DNA from: Exiguobacterium sp. s122
GTDB lineage: Bacteria; Bacillota; Bacilli; Exiguobacteriales; Exiguobacteriaceae
Reading direction: 5' to 3'
Length of the DNA stretch: 64,000 nt
NCBI RefSeq assembly: GCF_018618475.1
Contig: NZ_JACSMD010000003.1
Coordinates: 62,001 to 126,000 of the forward strand
The notes below the pieces were generated by a model. The model saw only the letters and a program-made list of their open reading frames with translations, searched no databases and was not told the DNA's origin. Position numbers and translations under genes: made by a program. Shown here piece after piece: positions 32,862 through 39,909 of this stretch (position 1 is its first letter; every line of letters starts with the position of its first letter).

Positions 32862-34103
32862 ATGAATGATGATCAACATTTGTCACGCGTCGAACGACGA
32901 AAGCGAGAGCTTGAACGCGAACGGGCTGATGCCGAGCGACAACATAAAGAAGTTGAAGAACAGGACAATCATACGGAAATGAACGACCACGAAGCGTCTC
33001 CAATTGATCGGGAACAGCGAACAGAGGCGTCAGAGCATCCGTTCTTGAACCAAACGGAAGCGCAGCGTACATCTAACCAGAATTCAAAAGCGCGCGATCG
33101 TAAACCGTCGGTCCGGGCACCGAAACCGAAATGGGGTTTACCGATCGGCAAAGGTTCGAAACGGAAACGGGAAACGCGTGAGCAACAAGCACGTCCGGCC
33201 GAAGCGAAACGGCGTGAACCAACGCGGGACAGCTCGCAGCCACGGGAACAGCCGCCGAAAGAAAAGCGCAAGCGCCGCGGCTGGAAAGGGAAGATGTTCC
33301 TTTTCTTGTTGCTTGTGACGGTGATTGTCGGATATCTTGCGACGAACCCGTTTACGTTCCTCGTCATGGGAAGCGACGCCCGTGTCGGAGAATCACTTTC
33401 CGGTTCACGGACGGACTCGCTGCAACTGATTGAATTTGTTCCGCGCTCACGGGCGGTGCAAAACGTCTCCATTCCGCGTGACACGTATACGGCCATCCCG
33501 TGTGAACCGGACCGCGAAGGTGATAAAATTACCCATGCGTTCGCTTATGGGGGCGCGACATGTACGGTGGGAGCGGTCGAAGGGTTGACCGATGCTTCTG
33601 TTGACGGTCAAATCGTCATCACGTTCGAAACGTTCATGGAGTTGATTGATACGGTCGGCGGCGTCAATGTGACGGCGACACACTCGTTCAGCGAGAAAGG
33701 GTTCAATCAGACGTATGAGTATACGGAAGGGGTCTCTTACTCGATGGACGGGGACATGGCCCTCGCCTATGCACGCCACCGGAAATCGGATACGGACGGG
33801 GCGAGATCGAGCCGTCAAACCGAAGTGATGGGCGCCGTAGCCGACAAGTTAGCGAGTCCGTCAGGCTGGACGAAGATTCCTGCGACGTACCGCTTCATGA
33901 AAGACGAGATGGGACTCGAAATGAACCCGCTTCAGATGGCATCCGTCGGCTTGACGATGCTCCTCCGACCAGACGTCAATAAGATGCAAGTCGAAGGACA
34001 GGACGCCTACATCAATAACGTCTATTATTATCAGCCAAACGAGGAGAGTGTCCAAGCGATTCGAGACGCGTTGGATTTGACGCTATGGGGCACCGTCAGA
34101 TAA
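32862..34103 (+). CDS. LytR-CpsA-Psr (LCP) family cell-wall polymer ligase
   Basis: The protein has 413 residues. The first 140 are a very polar, charged cytoplasmic tail, far longer than the usual 10-20 residues. One membrane helix (about 145-165, FLFLLLVTVIVGYL) is followed by the LCP domain outside the cell. LCP marks: VMGSDAR, SRTDSLQLIEFVP, VSIPRDTYT and AYARHRKSDTDGARSSRQ, the last carrying the arginines that bind the pyrophosphate lipid. LCP enzymes attach teichoic acids or capsule to peptidoglycan. ATG 32862 follows GTAGAGGT. Confidence 0.92.
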   Translation: MNDDQHLSRVERRKRELERERADAERQHKEVEEQDNHTEMNDHEASPIDREQRTEASEHPFLNQTEAQRTSNQNSKARDRKPSVRAPKPKWGLPIGKGSKRKRETREQQARPAEAKRREPTRDSSQPREQPPKEKRKRRGWKGKMFLFLLLVTVIVGYLATNPFTFLVMGSDARVGESLSGSRTDSLQLIEFVPRSRAVQNVSIPRDTYTAIPCEPDREGDKITHAFAYGGATCTVGAVEGLTDASVDGQIVITFETFMELIDTVGGVNVTATHSFSEKGFNQTYEYTEGVSYSMDGDMALAYARHRKSDTDGARSSRQTEVMGAVADKLASPSGWTKIPATYRFMKDEMGLEMNPLQMASVGLTMLLRPDVNKMQVEGQDAYINNVYYYQPNEESVQAIRDALDLTLWGTVR

Positions 34104-34182
34104 TTTCGTGAAACGGGTTTGATTCCATGACGAAAGAGGAATTTTAATCAAATGAACTACTCTTTTGAGGAGGGAAATTTGA

Positions 34183-34887
34183 ATGAAAGTTTTAGTCATT
34201 GGAGCAACCGGCAAGATCGGAAGACGCGTCTTGAAAAGTCTAGCGAAAACTCACCAAGTGACCGCTTTAATTCGTTATCCTGAACTGCAAGCAGAGTACG
34301 AGAAGATGGGTGCGCGCGTGCTGACGGTCGACGTCGAGAAAGAGCTCGATAAAAAGATTCACGAAGCAACGTCTGGTCAAGACGCGGTCATCATCGCCGC
34401 GACGGCCGGTGCCGACGGATCGAGTAAAGAGATCGAACTGCTCGACAGAAGCGTCGCCATGAAAGCGATCGATGCAGCGAAAAAGGAACGGGTTCGCCAC
34501 GTCGTCCTGCTCAGCGCATACGGTGCCGATCAACCGGACGCCGCACCGAAAGAACTGTTTAACTTTTTGTCAGCCAATAACGCAGCCGATGAGTATATCG
34601 AACATAGCGGTTTAAACTATACGATCATTTGCCCAGTGACCATTGTCGATGGGGTCGGGAAAGGCTCGATTGAAGCATCGGAAGATTTGAACGACCCGAA
34701 CGGTGCAACCATCTCCGAAACGGATGTTGCGACCGTGATCGCCGCCTCGCTCGACAATCGCGGTTTATACGGTCGCCGGATTGAAATCATGTCCGGTAGC
34801 ACACCAATCAATGAAGCGCTCGATTTTGATAGTCGCGGTGAGGCGGCGACGGCCGGTCGGACGACGCTCCGTCGACCACAACGATAA
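34183..34887 (+). CDS. NAD(P)-binding atypical SDR (NmrA/YwnB-like)
   Basis: The protein has 234 residues with loop GATGKIGRRVLKSL at 7-20 and VVLLSAYGAD near 106, but it lacks the full catalytic YxxxK of classical SDRs. Related Bacillus proteins act as redox sensors or reductases of unknown substrate. RBS GAGGAGG upstream of ATG 34183. It forms a likely two-gene unit with pspC 17 bases downstream. Confidence 0.85.
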   Translation: MKVLVIGATGKIGRRVLKSLAKTHQVTALIRYPELQAEYEKMGARVLTVDVEKELDKKIHEATSGQDAVIIAATAGADGSSKEIELLDRSVAMKAIDAAKKERVRHVVLLSAYGADQPDAAPKELFNFLSANNAADEYIEHSGLNYTIICPVTIVDGVGKGSIEASEDLNDPNGATISETDVATVIAASLDNRGLYGRRIEIMSGSTPINEALDFDSRGEAATAGRTTLRRPQR

Positions 34888-34904
34888 AGGGAGGAATACA
34901 TTTG

Positions 34905-35123
34905 ATGGAACGTAAACTGTACAAAGACCCGTCTGATCAAATGATTGCCGGTGTTTGTTCCGGCTTAGGGAGATATCTCGGGGTCGACGTGACGCTCATG
35001 CGAATCATCTTCGTCGCACTCGCACTGTTCGGCGGACCGGGTATTCTCATCTATATCGTCTTGGCGATCGTCATGAAAAAACCGCCGTCAGAATATGAGG
35101 CGGAACAAGAAAGTCGTTATTAA
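34905..35123 (+). CDS. PspC domain membrane protein
   Basis: The 72-residue protein has the PspC signature LYKDPSDQMIAGVCSGLGRY, then a VDVTLMRIIFVALALFGG helix and a second helix. Such proteins sense or respond to membrane stress. ATG 34905 follows GGGAGGAATACA. A terminator follows. Confidence 0.9.
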   Translation: MERKLYKDPSDQMIAGVCSGLGRYLGVDVTLMRIIFVALALFGGPGILIYIVLAIVMKKPPSEYEAEQESRY

Positions 35124-35125
35124 AT

Positions 35126-35158
35126 AACAGGCTGACCTTTAGGGGGTCAGCCTGTTTT
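35126..35158. terminator. bidirectional terminator
   Basis: Twelve-base stem AACAGGCTGACC / GGTCAGCCTGTT, seven-base loop, T run. Confidence 0.88.
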
Positions 35159-36015
35159 CATGTCTCGAGATAAAGCGTATAGGTGGCTTCGAACATTTCG
35201 CGCGGCGGGAGGAGTTGCATGTCCTCTTTCTGGCGGATATCTTTTTGATGGCCAGTATAATCGGCGTGCCCGAACCATGGCTCGAGGCAGACGAACGGTG
35301 CCTCAGACTGCGGTGGTGACCAAATGCCGAAATGAGTGAACGCCGGACATTCCATGACAATCGCTTTGCCTGAAGGATCGTGACGAAGTGCGGCATAGTC
35401 CACGTTCTCAAAAATCAACGCGTCCTGGTCGAACAATGGGTGGGTAAGTGGGATATAGCGCCGGTCGCCGAGCGGTTCATACGCGCCGCTTAAATAAGGA
35501 CCTTCGAGGAGAAGACGGTCGAGTGTGCGCGACGTTCCGAAGTCGATCGTGTAATCTTCAAACACACCGCCCGCAAACGGAACATTGAACGCGGGATGAC
35601 CGCCGATACTAAACGGAAGGACGTCGTCGCCAACGTTGTGGACACGGTACGTGACGGACAGCTCTTGTCCGATTAAACGGTACTCGACTTGGAGCTTGAA
35701 CGCGAACGGATAATGGCTACGTGTCTCGGCAGAGTCTTGTAGTTCAAACAGGGCGTACGTATCGGATGAATCGATTAAATCAAAGTGTTCATCACGTGCG
35801 AACCCATGTTGACTCATCGTATAAATGGATGCGTCGTAACAATAGCGGTCGTCAAGCAAGCGGCCGACAAACGGGAAGAGGATGGGCGCTTGGCGTCCCC
35901 AATAGGTCGGGTCCCCTTGCCAGAGGAGTTCGGTCTCACCGACTTGCCAACTCGTCATCTCGGCGCCGTGGGCTTTTAGCGTGACGCGCACGTTTTCATT
36001 TTGAAGAGATATCAT
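35158..36015 (-). CDS. aldose 1-epimerase family protein (LacX-like)
   Basis: The 285-residue galactose-mutarotase fold protein has the histidine of MSQHGFARD, the catalytic histidine region SIGGHPAFN and the glutamate base in FVCLEPWFG. It should interconvert sugar anomers; LacX-type relatives have unknown exact substrate. ATG 36015 follows GAAGGAG. No sugar-use genes are directly beside it. Confidence 0.87.
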   Translation of the reverse strand: MISLQNENVRVTLKAHGAEMTSWQVGETELLWQGDPTYWGRQAPILFPFVGRLLDDRYCYDASIYTMSQHGFARDEHFDLIDSSDTYALFELQDSAETRSHYPFAFKLQVEYRLIGQELSVTYRVHNVGDDVLPFSIGGHPAFNVPFAGGVFEDYTIDFGTSRTLDRLLLEGPYLSGAYEPLGDRRYIPLTHPLFDQDALIFENVDYAALRHDPSGKAIVMECPAFTHFGIWSPPQSEAPFVCLEPWFGHADYTGHQKDIRQKEDMQLLPPREMFEATYTLYLET

Positions 36016-36089
36016 GTGTTAGGCTCCTTCGTACGAATATGATAAGTTAAGTGTAGAAAATGTATCGCATCGACGACAAGGGGTAAATC

Positions 36090-36641
36090 ATGAAAATCCA
36101 TAAATTATTCATAGGTTTGATTATGTTGGCGCTGATCGGCGGCCTCGCGTATAAAGGATATGGGGAATATCAGGCGAGCCAACAACCTGAGCCGATGAGC
36201 ATCAACGGCGACTCATCGGTTCTTGGCGGGCTCGAGGTCGGGCAACGCGCACCGGATTTTGAATTAAGTACGATTGACGGGAAGACTGTCTCGCTCGCTG
36301 ACTTCGCTGGTGAACAGATTGTATTAAATTTTTGGGCGACGTGGTGTCCGCCATGCCGAGAGGAGTTGCCGGAATTGATTTCGTTCAGTGAGGAGACCGG
36401 CATCCCGGTCCTCGGGATTAACGTCACAAAAAACGAACGACGCGGTCAATCGGACGTCGAAGCGTTTTTAAAAGAAGTACCGCTCAGTTTCCCGGTTTTG
36501 TTGGATGAGGCGGGCGCGGTCGAGCGGACGTACCGTGTCGTCGCCCTCCCGACGACGTACGTGATTGCCCCGGACGGCACGGTCACCGCCAAACAAGTCG
36601 GTCCCGTCGACTTCGATTGGCTGCATGGACAGACAAATTGA
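36090..36641 (+). CDS. membrane-anchored thioredoxin-like protein (TlpA/ResA/StoA family)
   Basis: The 183-residue protein has an N-terminal helix (7-24) and then a thioredoxin fold facing outside. The active site is WCPPC (as in StoA; ResA has CEPC), followed by the cis-proline loop ALPTTYV. It would reduce disulfides for cytochrome c maturation or another exported substrate. ATG 36090 follows AAGGGG. No cytochrome c assembly genes are adjacent. Confidence 0.87.
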   Translation: MKIHKLFIGLIMLALIGGLAYKGYGEYQASQQPEPMSINGDSSVLGGLEVGQRAPDFELSTIDGKTVSLADFAGEQIVLNFWATWCPPCREELPELISFSEETGIPVLGINVTKNERRGQSDVEAFLKEVPLSFPVLLDEAGAVERTYRVVALPTTYVIAPDGTVTAKQVGPVDFDWLHGQTN

Positions 36642-36645
36642 ACAG

Positions 36646-36681
36646 ACAAAAGCAGACTGGGACGGACCGGTCTGCTTTTGT
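36646..36681. terminator. bidirectional terminator
   Basis: Stem ACAAAAGCAGAC / GTCTGCTTTTGT between convergent genes. Confidence 0.85.
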
Positions 36682-36888
36682 TTACTTTTTATAATGTTGT
36701 TTGATCAATGCGTCAAAATTCGGTGTCATGTCTTCCTCGAGATAATAGTGATGATTATCTCGAATGATCGTATCGCCAACTCGTGCTTCTGATGGCAAGA
36801 ATCGTCTAGGGATAAAGCTCGAGCCGTTATTCCAACGCAACACGGCGTATTTCCCTTCAACTCGCACCAACGTGCCATACTTGATCAT
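36682..36888 (-). CDS. small beta-rich protein (DUF3006-like)
   Basis: The 68-residue product has the pattern VRVEGKYAVLRWNNG...FLPSEARVGDTII, which is that of small DUF3006-type beta-barrel proteins: 'binding strand, LP turn, G-D turn'. Function is unknown. ATG 36888 follows GAGGAGGAAG. Confidence 0.65.
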   Translation of the reverse strand: MIKYGTLVRVEGKYAVLRWNNGSSFIPRRFLPSEARVGDTIIRDNHHYYLEEDMTPNFDALIKQHYKK

Positions 36889-37034
36889 GCCTCTTCCTCC
36901 TCAACGAACAGCTTTCTGTCTCTTTTATTCTTATAGAGTGTATTCCCAAATTCCACAAAACCTACACATATTTGACTTAGCATGCACAATCAGATAAGAA
37001 GAAAAGAAACAAAAGAATTGTGAAGAAAGTTTGA

Positions 37035-37082
37035 AGAAAACGCTTTCTTTTTAGAAAAGTTTCTTCTATAATAAAACCACGG
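37035..37082 (+). promoter_or_regulatory. promoter region with cre-like element
   Basis: A -10 TATAAT (37077-37082) precedes the small membrane gene. AGAAAACGCTTTCT (37035-37048) is a symmetrical cre-like element with 12 of 14 consensus matches. No good -35 is visible. The rest of the gap from 36889 is AT-rich with nothing I recognise. Confidence 0.4.
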
Positions 37083-37122
37083 GGTGATTATGACGAATTT
37101 GTGAACAATGGGGGTATGGTCA

Positions 37123-37227
37123 ATGTTTTCAACAGCCATGATAGGGTTGCTTGCGCTCACGGGCGTAACGGTTTTTGGGATTGACCGTATGTTCACGGTC
37201 CGTTCAGAACGCGTCACAAAGAAATAG
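37123..37227 (+). CDS. 34-residue membrane peptide
   Basis: The short frame starts at ATG 37123, eight bases after GGGGG, and ends at TAG 37227. The peptide has one hydrophobic helix (about 4-22, STAMIGLLALTGVTVFGI) and a basic tail (RMFTVRSERVTKK). A TATAAT lies 41 bases upstream and a strong terminator follows, so it forms its own transcription unit. It has no Cys and is not toxin-like by obvious motif. It may be a small stress or complex-associated membrane protein. Confidence 0.5.
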   Translation: MFSTAMIGLLALTGVTVFGIDRMFTVRSERVTKK

Positions 37228-37242
37228 TTCTACATAGGGGGG

Positions 37243-37278
37243 ATCGCAACGTCTTGGGGAGACGTTGCGATTTTTTTA
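37243..37278 (+). terminator. terminator after the small membrane peptide gene
   Basis: Twelve-base stem ATCGCAACGTCT / AGACGTTGCGAT, TGGGG loop and T run. It lies 16 bases after the stop. Confidence 0.88.
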
Positions 37279-37279
37279 T

Positions 37280-38080
37280 TTAATAATCTTGACGCCGTGC
37301 TTCACGTTCTTGCATCTTTTGTTCCACGTGCTTGCGATTGCGTTCATGGACGCGGTCAAAGAAAGCGTGGGTGGGCCAAAGTGGAGACCATACCCGTTCT
37401 TCTGGTAACGCGAGGATATACTCTTCGGCAGCGCTCAGCCGTTCAATCATCTTGCTCCGGTCGTCACAGACGTCGCCATGGCCCGGGACGAGCCAGCGGA
37501 TTTCATGCTCATACACGGCGGTCTGTAACGTTTGCAGCGAATGGATGTATGCTTCGGCGTCATGCTCGATAAACGGCGGCTCGATATTCGATCCGTAGTC
37601 TCCACAGATGAGAAGTTTGAGCGGTTCGACGACAAGAGATAGATGCGTCGAGTCGTGCCCCGGTGTCAAATAGAACGTAATCGGGGTCGCGCCGAGCTCT
37701 AGCGTCCCGTCTTCAGCGATAATCAGGTCGACGTTTGGTTTTTGAATCGGCCGATCGATATAGTTCTGTTCATAGAACGACTGGATTTCATGTAGCTGTT
37801 CGTCCGAGTTTGTCTCGACGAACGCCCGTGAGGCAATGACGGTCGCATCCGGGAATGCGTAGGCACCGATCAAATGGTCATAATGATGGTGTGTATAGAT
37901 GACGTACAGCTTCTTGCCGTTTCGAGTCAATTCGATGTCGCGGCGAATCATCGCGACTTCTTCGGGTAACCAAGTCGGATCGACTAAAATGAGGCTCTCC
38001 TCCGTATGGATTAATGTCGATGTCGTACGCATAAGTGCACTTTCGTACACGGTGAACGATTGTAAGCGAACTTGAATCAC
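37280..38080 (-). CDS. MBL-fold metallo-hydrolase
   Basis: The 266-residue protein has the metal motif THHHYDHLIG (HxHxDH variant, near 63), TPGHDSTHLS near 138, GDYGSN near 160 and the last histidine in VPGHGDV. Two-zinc hydrolase of unknown substrate (glyoxalase II, lactonase or other). GTG 38080 follows GAGGAGGG. Confidence 0.82.
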   Translation of the reverse strand: MIQVRLQSFTVYESALMRTTSTLIHTEESLILVDPTWLPEEVAMIRRDIELTRNGKKLYVIYTHHHYDHLIGAYAFPDATVIASRAFVETNSDEQLHEIQSFYEQNYIDRPIQKPNVDLIIAEDGTLELGATPITFYLTPGHDSTHLSLVVEPLKLLICGDYGSNIEPPFIEHDAEAYIHSLQTLQTAVYEHEIRWLVPGHGDVCDDRSKMIERLSAAEEYILALPEERVWSPLWPTHAFFDRVHERNRKHVEQKMQEREARRQDY

Positions 38081-38144
38081 GGCGCATCCCTCCTCTTGAA
38101 TCTATCTACCTTTTCCCGATTTCAAGCGACGTATGCGTTATCGT

Positions 38145-38181
38145 GAAAAACAAAAAGCAGGAAGTCCGAAGACTTCCTGCT
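38145..38181 (-). terminator. terminator of the tRNA-Gly pair
   Basis: On the minus strand, AGCAGGAAGTC-TTCG-GACTTCCTGCT then TTTTTG; a UUCG tetraloop hairpin. Confidence 0.9.
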
Positions 38182-38245
38182 CGCTGCATGATGTGCACCA
38201 TGCGGGTTATGTGTGCGAGTCGTTTCTCGCGTATATGTTGAAAGT

Positions 38246-38319
38246 TGGAGCGGGTGAAGAGAATCGAACTCTCGTCATCAGCTTGGAAGGCTGAGGTTTT
38301 ACCATTAAACTACACCCGC
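38246..38319 (-). tRNA. tRNA-Gly (TCC), copy 2 of the transcript
   Basis: Reverse-complement cloverleaf: GCGGGTG acceptor, anticodon stem-loop CAGC-CTTCCAA-GCTG (anticodon TCC), T arm GAGAGTTCGATTCTCTT, discriminator T and encoded CCA. Identical to the copy 18 bases upstream in the same transcript. Confidence 0.95.
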
Positions 38320-38337
38320 AAATCAATTCAATTAAAA

Positions 38338-38411
38338 TGGAGCGGGTGAAGAGAATCGAACTCTCGTCATCAGCTTGGAAGGCTGAGGTTTTACCATTAA
38401 ACTACACCCGC
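38338..38411 (-). tRNA. tRNA-Gly (TCC), copy 1 of the transcript
   Basis: Same sequence as the other copy, CCA encoded. Both probably come from one precursor started at the upstream promoter (TTGCAA/TATTAT). Confidence 0.95.
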
Positions 38412-38435
38412 GAAACGCTTAACGTTACGATAAAT

Positions 38436-38463
38436 ATAATAGCATAGGAATTTAAGTTTGCAA
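38436..38463 (-). promoter_or_regulatory. tRNA-Gly promoter
   Basis: Minus strand -35 TTGCAA (38458-38463), 16-base spacer, -10 TATTAT (38436-38441). Confidence 0.72.
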
Positions 38464-38540
38464 ACCCTTTTTTGAAAAAACATTGGTTGTGGCGCGGTAC
38501 GTTGTCTTGCTAAGATAATAGAAGAGGGGAGTGAACGGCC

Positions 38541-38900
38541 GTGAGCGAACGAAAATCATATTTGCAATTAATGAGTGATGGATTTCGGATGATGAAACAA
38601 GCGAAAGAAACCGAGCAGACCATCCTCCTCCGAGACTGGACGTTCTCGTTTCGGCATGATCGACAGTGGACGGTCATTTTACGGACGGAACGTGTCAAAT
38701 GGGTCAGTCGGCCGTTCGAGCAATTCACGATCGAACCGACATGGGTTCAGTTTGGCGATGCGTTGCTTCACCGTCACGTCGAGTCGAACGAGGTACGTTT
38801 GAAGGTCGACGAAGAATGGGGAATTGAAAGTAAGGTCGTCTGTGACAATCAGGAGTGGGACCGATTCGTCGAGGCGCTCAAACAATTGAAGGGGGAGTAG
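38541..38900 (+). CDS. hypothetical protein, first gene of a three-gene unit
   Basis: The soluble product is 119 residues, mixed alpha and beta, with many aromatic and basic residues in strands (WTFSFRHDRQWTVILRTERVKW). I do not recognise a family. GTG 38541 follows GAGGGGAG. The next gene starts three bases after its stop, so the three genes 38541-39867 form one unit. Confidence 0.6.
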   Translation: MSERKSYLQLMSDGFRMMKQAKETEQTILLRDWTFSFRHDRQWTVILRTERVKWVSRPFEQFTIEPTWVQFGDALLHRHVESNEVRLKVDEEWGIESKVVCDNQEWDRFVEALKQLKGE

Positions 38901-38902
38901 TC

Positions 38903-39457
38903 GTGAGTGGAGAGAGGCTGTATCGGATTGAAGCGGAAGCACGTGGAAGTGCTTGGCGTGCCCGTGTATTGACCGGTATCCAGCGGTTCCGCTTCTTTAA
39001 AGGGGAATTGCTCGCACCGACAGAACGTCCATACGTCGTCTTGAGTATCTCGCAAGACAAAGGGACACTGCCTGACTTGATTGAGAGCGATATGGGCGTA
39101 CTTTTGATTCATGAACGAATCGCCCCGGTCTTTATGAACCTATGCCCTTATGACGTTCAGCTCGTCCGTGTGGAACTGCACACGACGACGGGGCGATCCG
39201 ATGAATATTGTGCACTCAACGTATTGAGACGTTTTGAAATCGAGCATTTGGAGGACTCTGGAGAATACCGTCCCCTTAGTTCCGAACGCCTTTATTTTCT
39301 CTCGCATCAAACCGTTCGCATGAATTTATTTGGGCATATGATCGCCCAAGACATAAACAGCCAACGCCTGTACGTGACGGAGCGATTAAAGTATGCGCTC
39401 CAAGCAAAAATGGTGACCGGCTTAGCATTTAAAAAGACGAAGGAGAAGACTGCATGA
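38903..39457 (+). CDS. DUF1629/Imm11-like protein
   Basis: The 184-residue protein shows the order of elements common to DUF1629 (Imm11-type) proteins: a 'vlliHERIAPVF' helix, 'YCALNVLRRFEIEHLE', and a late strand-helix LYVTERLKYALQAKMVTGLAFKK. Imm11 proteins often neutralise polymorphic toxins. The match is by pattern only. GTG 38903 follows GGGGGAG; it overlaps the next gene by four bases. Confidence 0.5.
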   Translation: MSGERLYRIEAEARGSAWRARVLTGIQRFRFFKGELLAPTERPYVVLSISQDKGTLPDLIESDMGVLLIHERIAPVFMNLCPYDVQLVRVELHTTTGRSDEYCALNVLRRFEIEHLEDSGEYRPLSSERLYFLSHQTVRMNLFGHMIAQDINSQRLYVTERLKYALQAKMVTGLAFKKTKEKTA

Positions 39458-39867
39458 AAGAATATGAAATCGATGGCTGGATTCGTTTGGCGTATCCAGA
39501 ACACTTTGAATATAACGAAGAAGAAGACCACGTCAGTTTTTACTCGGTAGAGCCTGACGCTCAAGGTACGTTACAGATGTCCATCTATGAGGCGGAGGCC
39601 GAACAAAGCCCGGAAGACGCAGCGTTACAAGAGTTGAACACGTTCTTAGGTGAATTCCCAATCGATGTGAAAGTCGCGCCGAGTGTGACCGATCAGTCGG
39701 CAGGCATGACGACCGCTTATGCGAGCGGAATCGAGGACGGGATGCATTTGGACGTCTGGTCACTCACTGACGGAAAACGTCTCTTGTTCTTGACGTACGT
39801 CGCCGATAAGCGGACAGATGAAAAATTAGAGATTGAAGCGATCATCGATTCGATTGAATGGACATGA
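39454..39867 (+). CDS. hypothetical protein, PsbP/DcrB-like fold
   Basis: This cytoplasmic protein of 137 residues, with no signal peptide, opens EYEIDGWIRLAYPEHFEYNE and ends EKLEIEAIIDSIEW. The pattern is that of small DUF1795/PsbP-like alpha-beta sandwiches, many of which act as immunity or chaperone proteins beside secretion toxins. It is translationally coupled to the preceding gene (ATGA overlap). Function is unproven. Confidence 0.55.
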   Translation: MKEYEIDGWIRLAYPEHFEYNEEEDHVSFYSVEPDAQGTLQMSIYEAEAEQSPEDAALQELNTFLGEFPIDVKVAPSVTDQSAGMTTAYASGIEDGMHLDVWSLTDGKRLLFLTYVADKRTDEKLEIEAIIDSIEWT

Positions 39868-39909
39868 AAAGAGACACGATGCCAAGTTTGGCTCGTGTCT
39901 CTTTTTTTG
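39867..39909. terminator. bidirectional terminator
   Basis: Thirteen-base stem AAAAGAGACACGA / TCGTGTCTCTTTT with T run. Confidence 0.88.
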
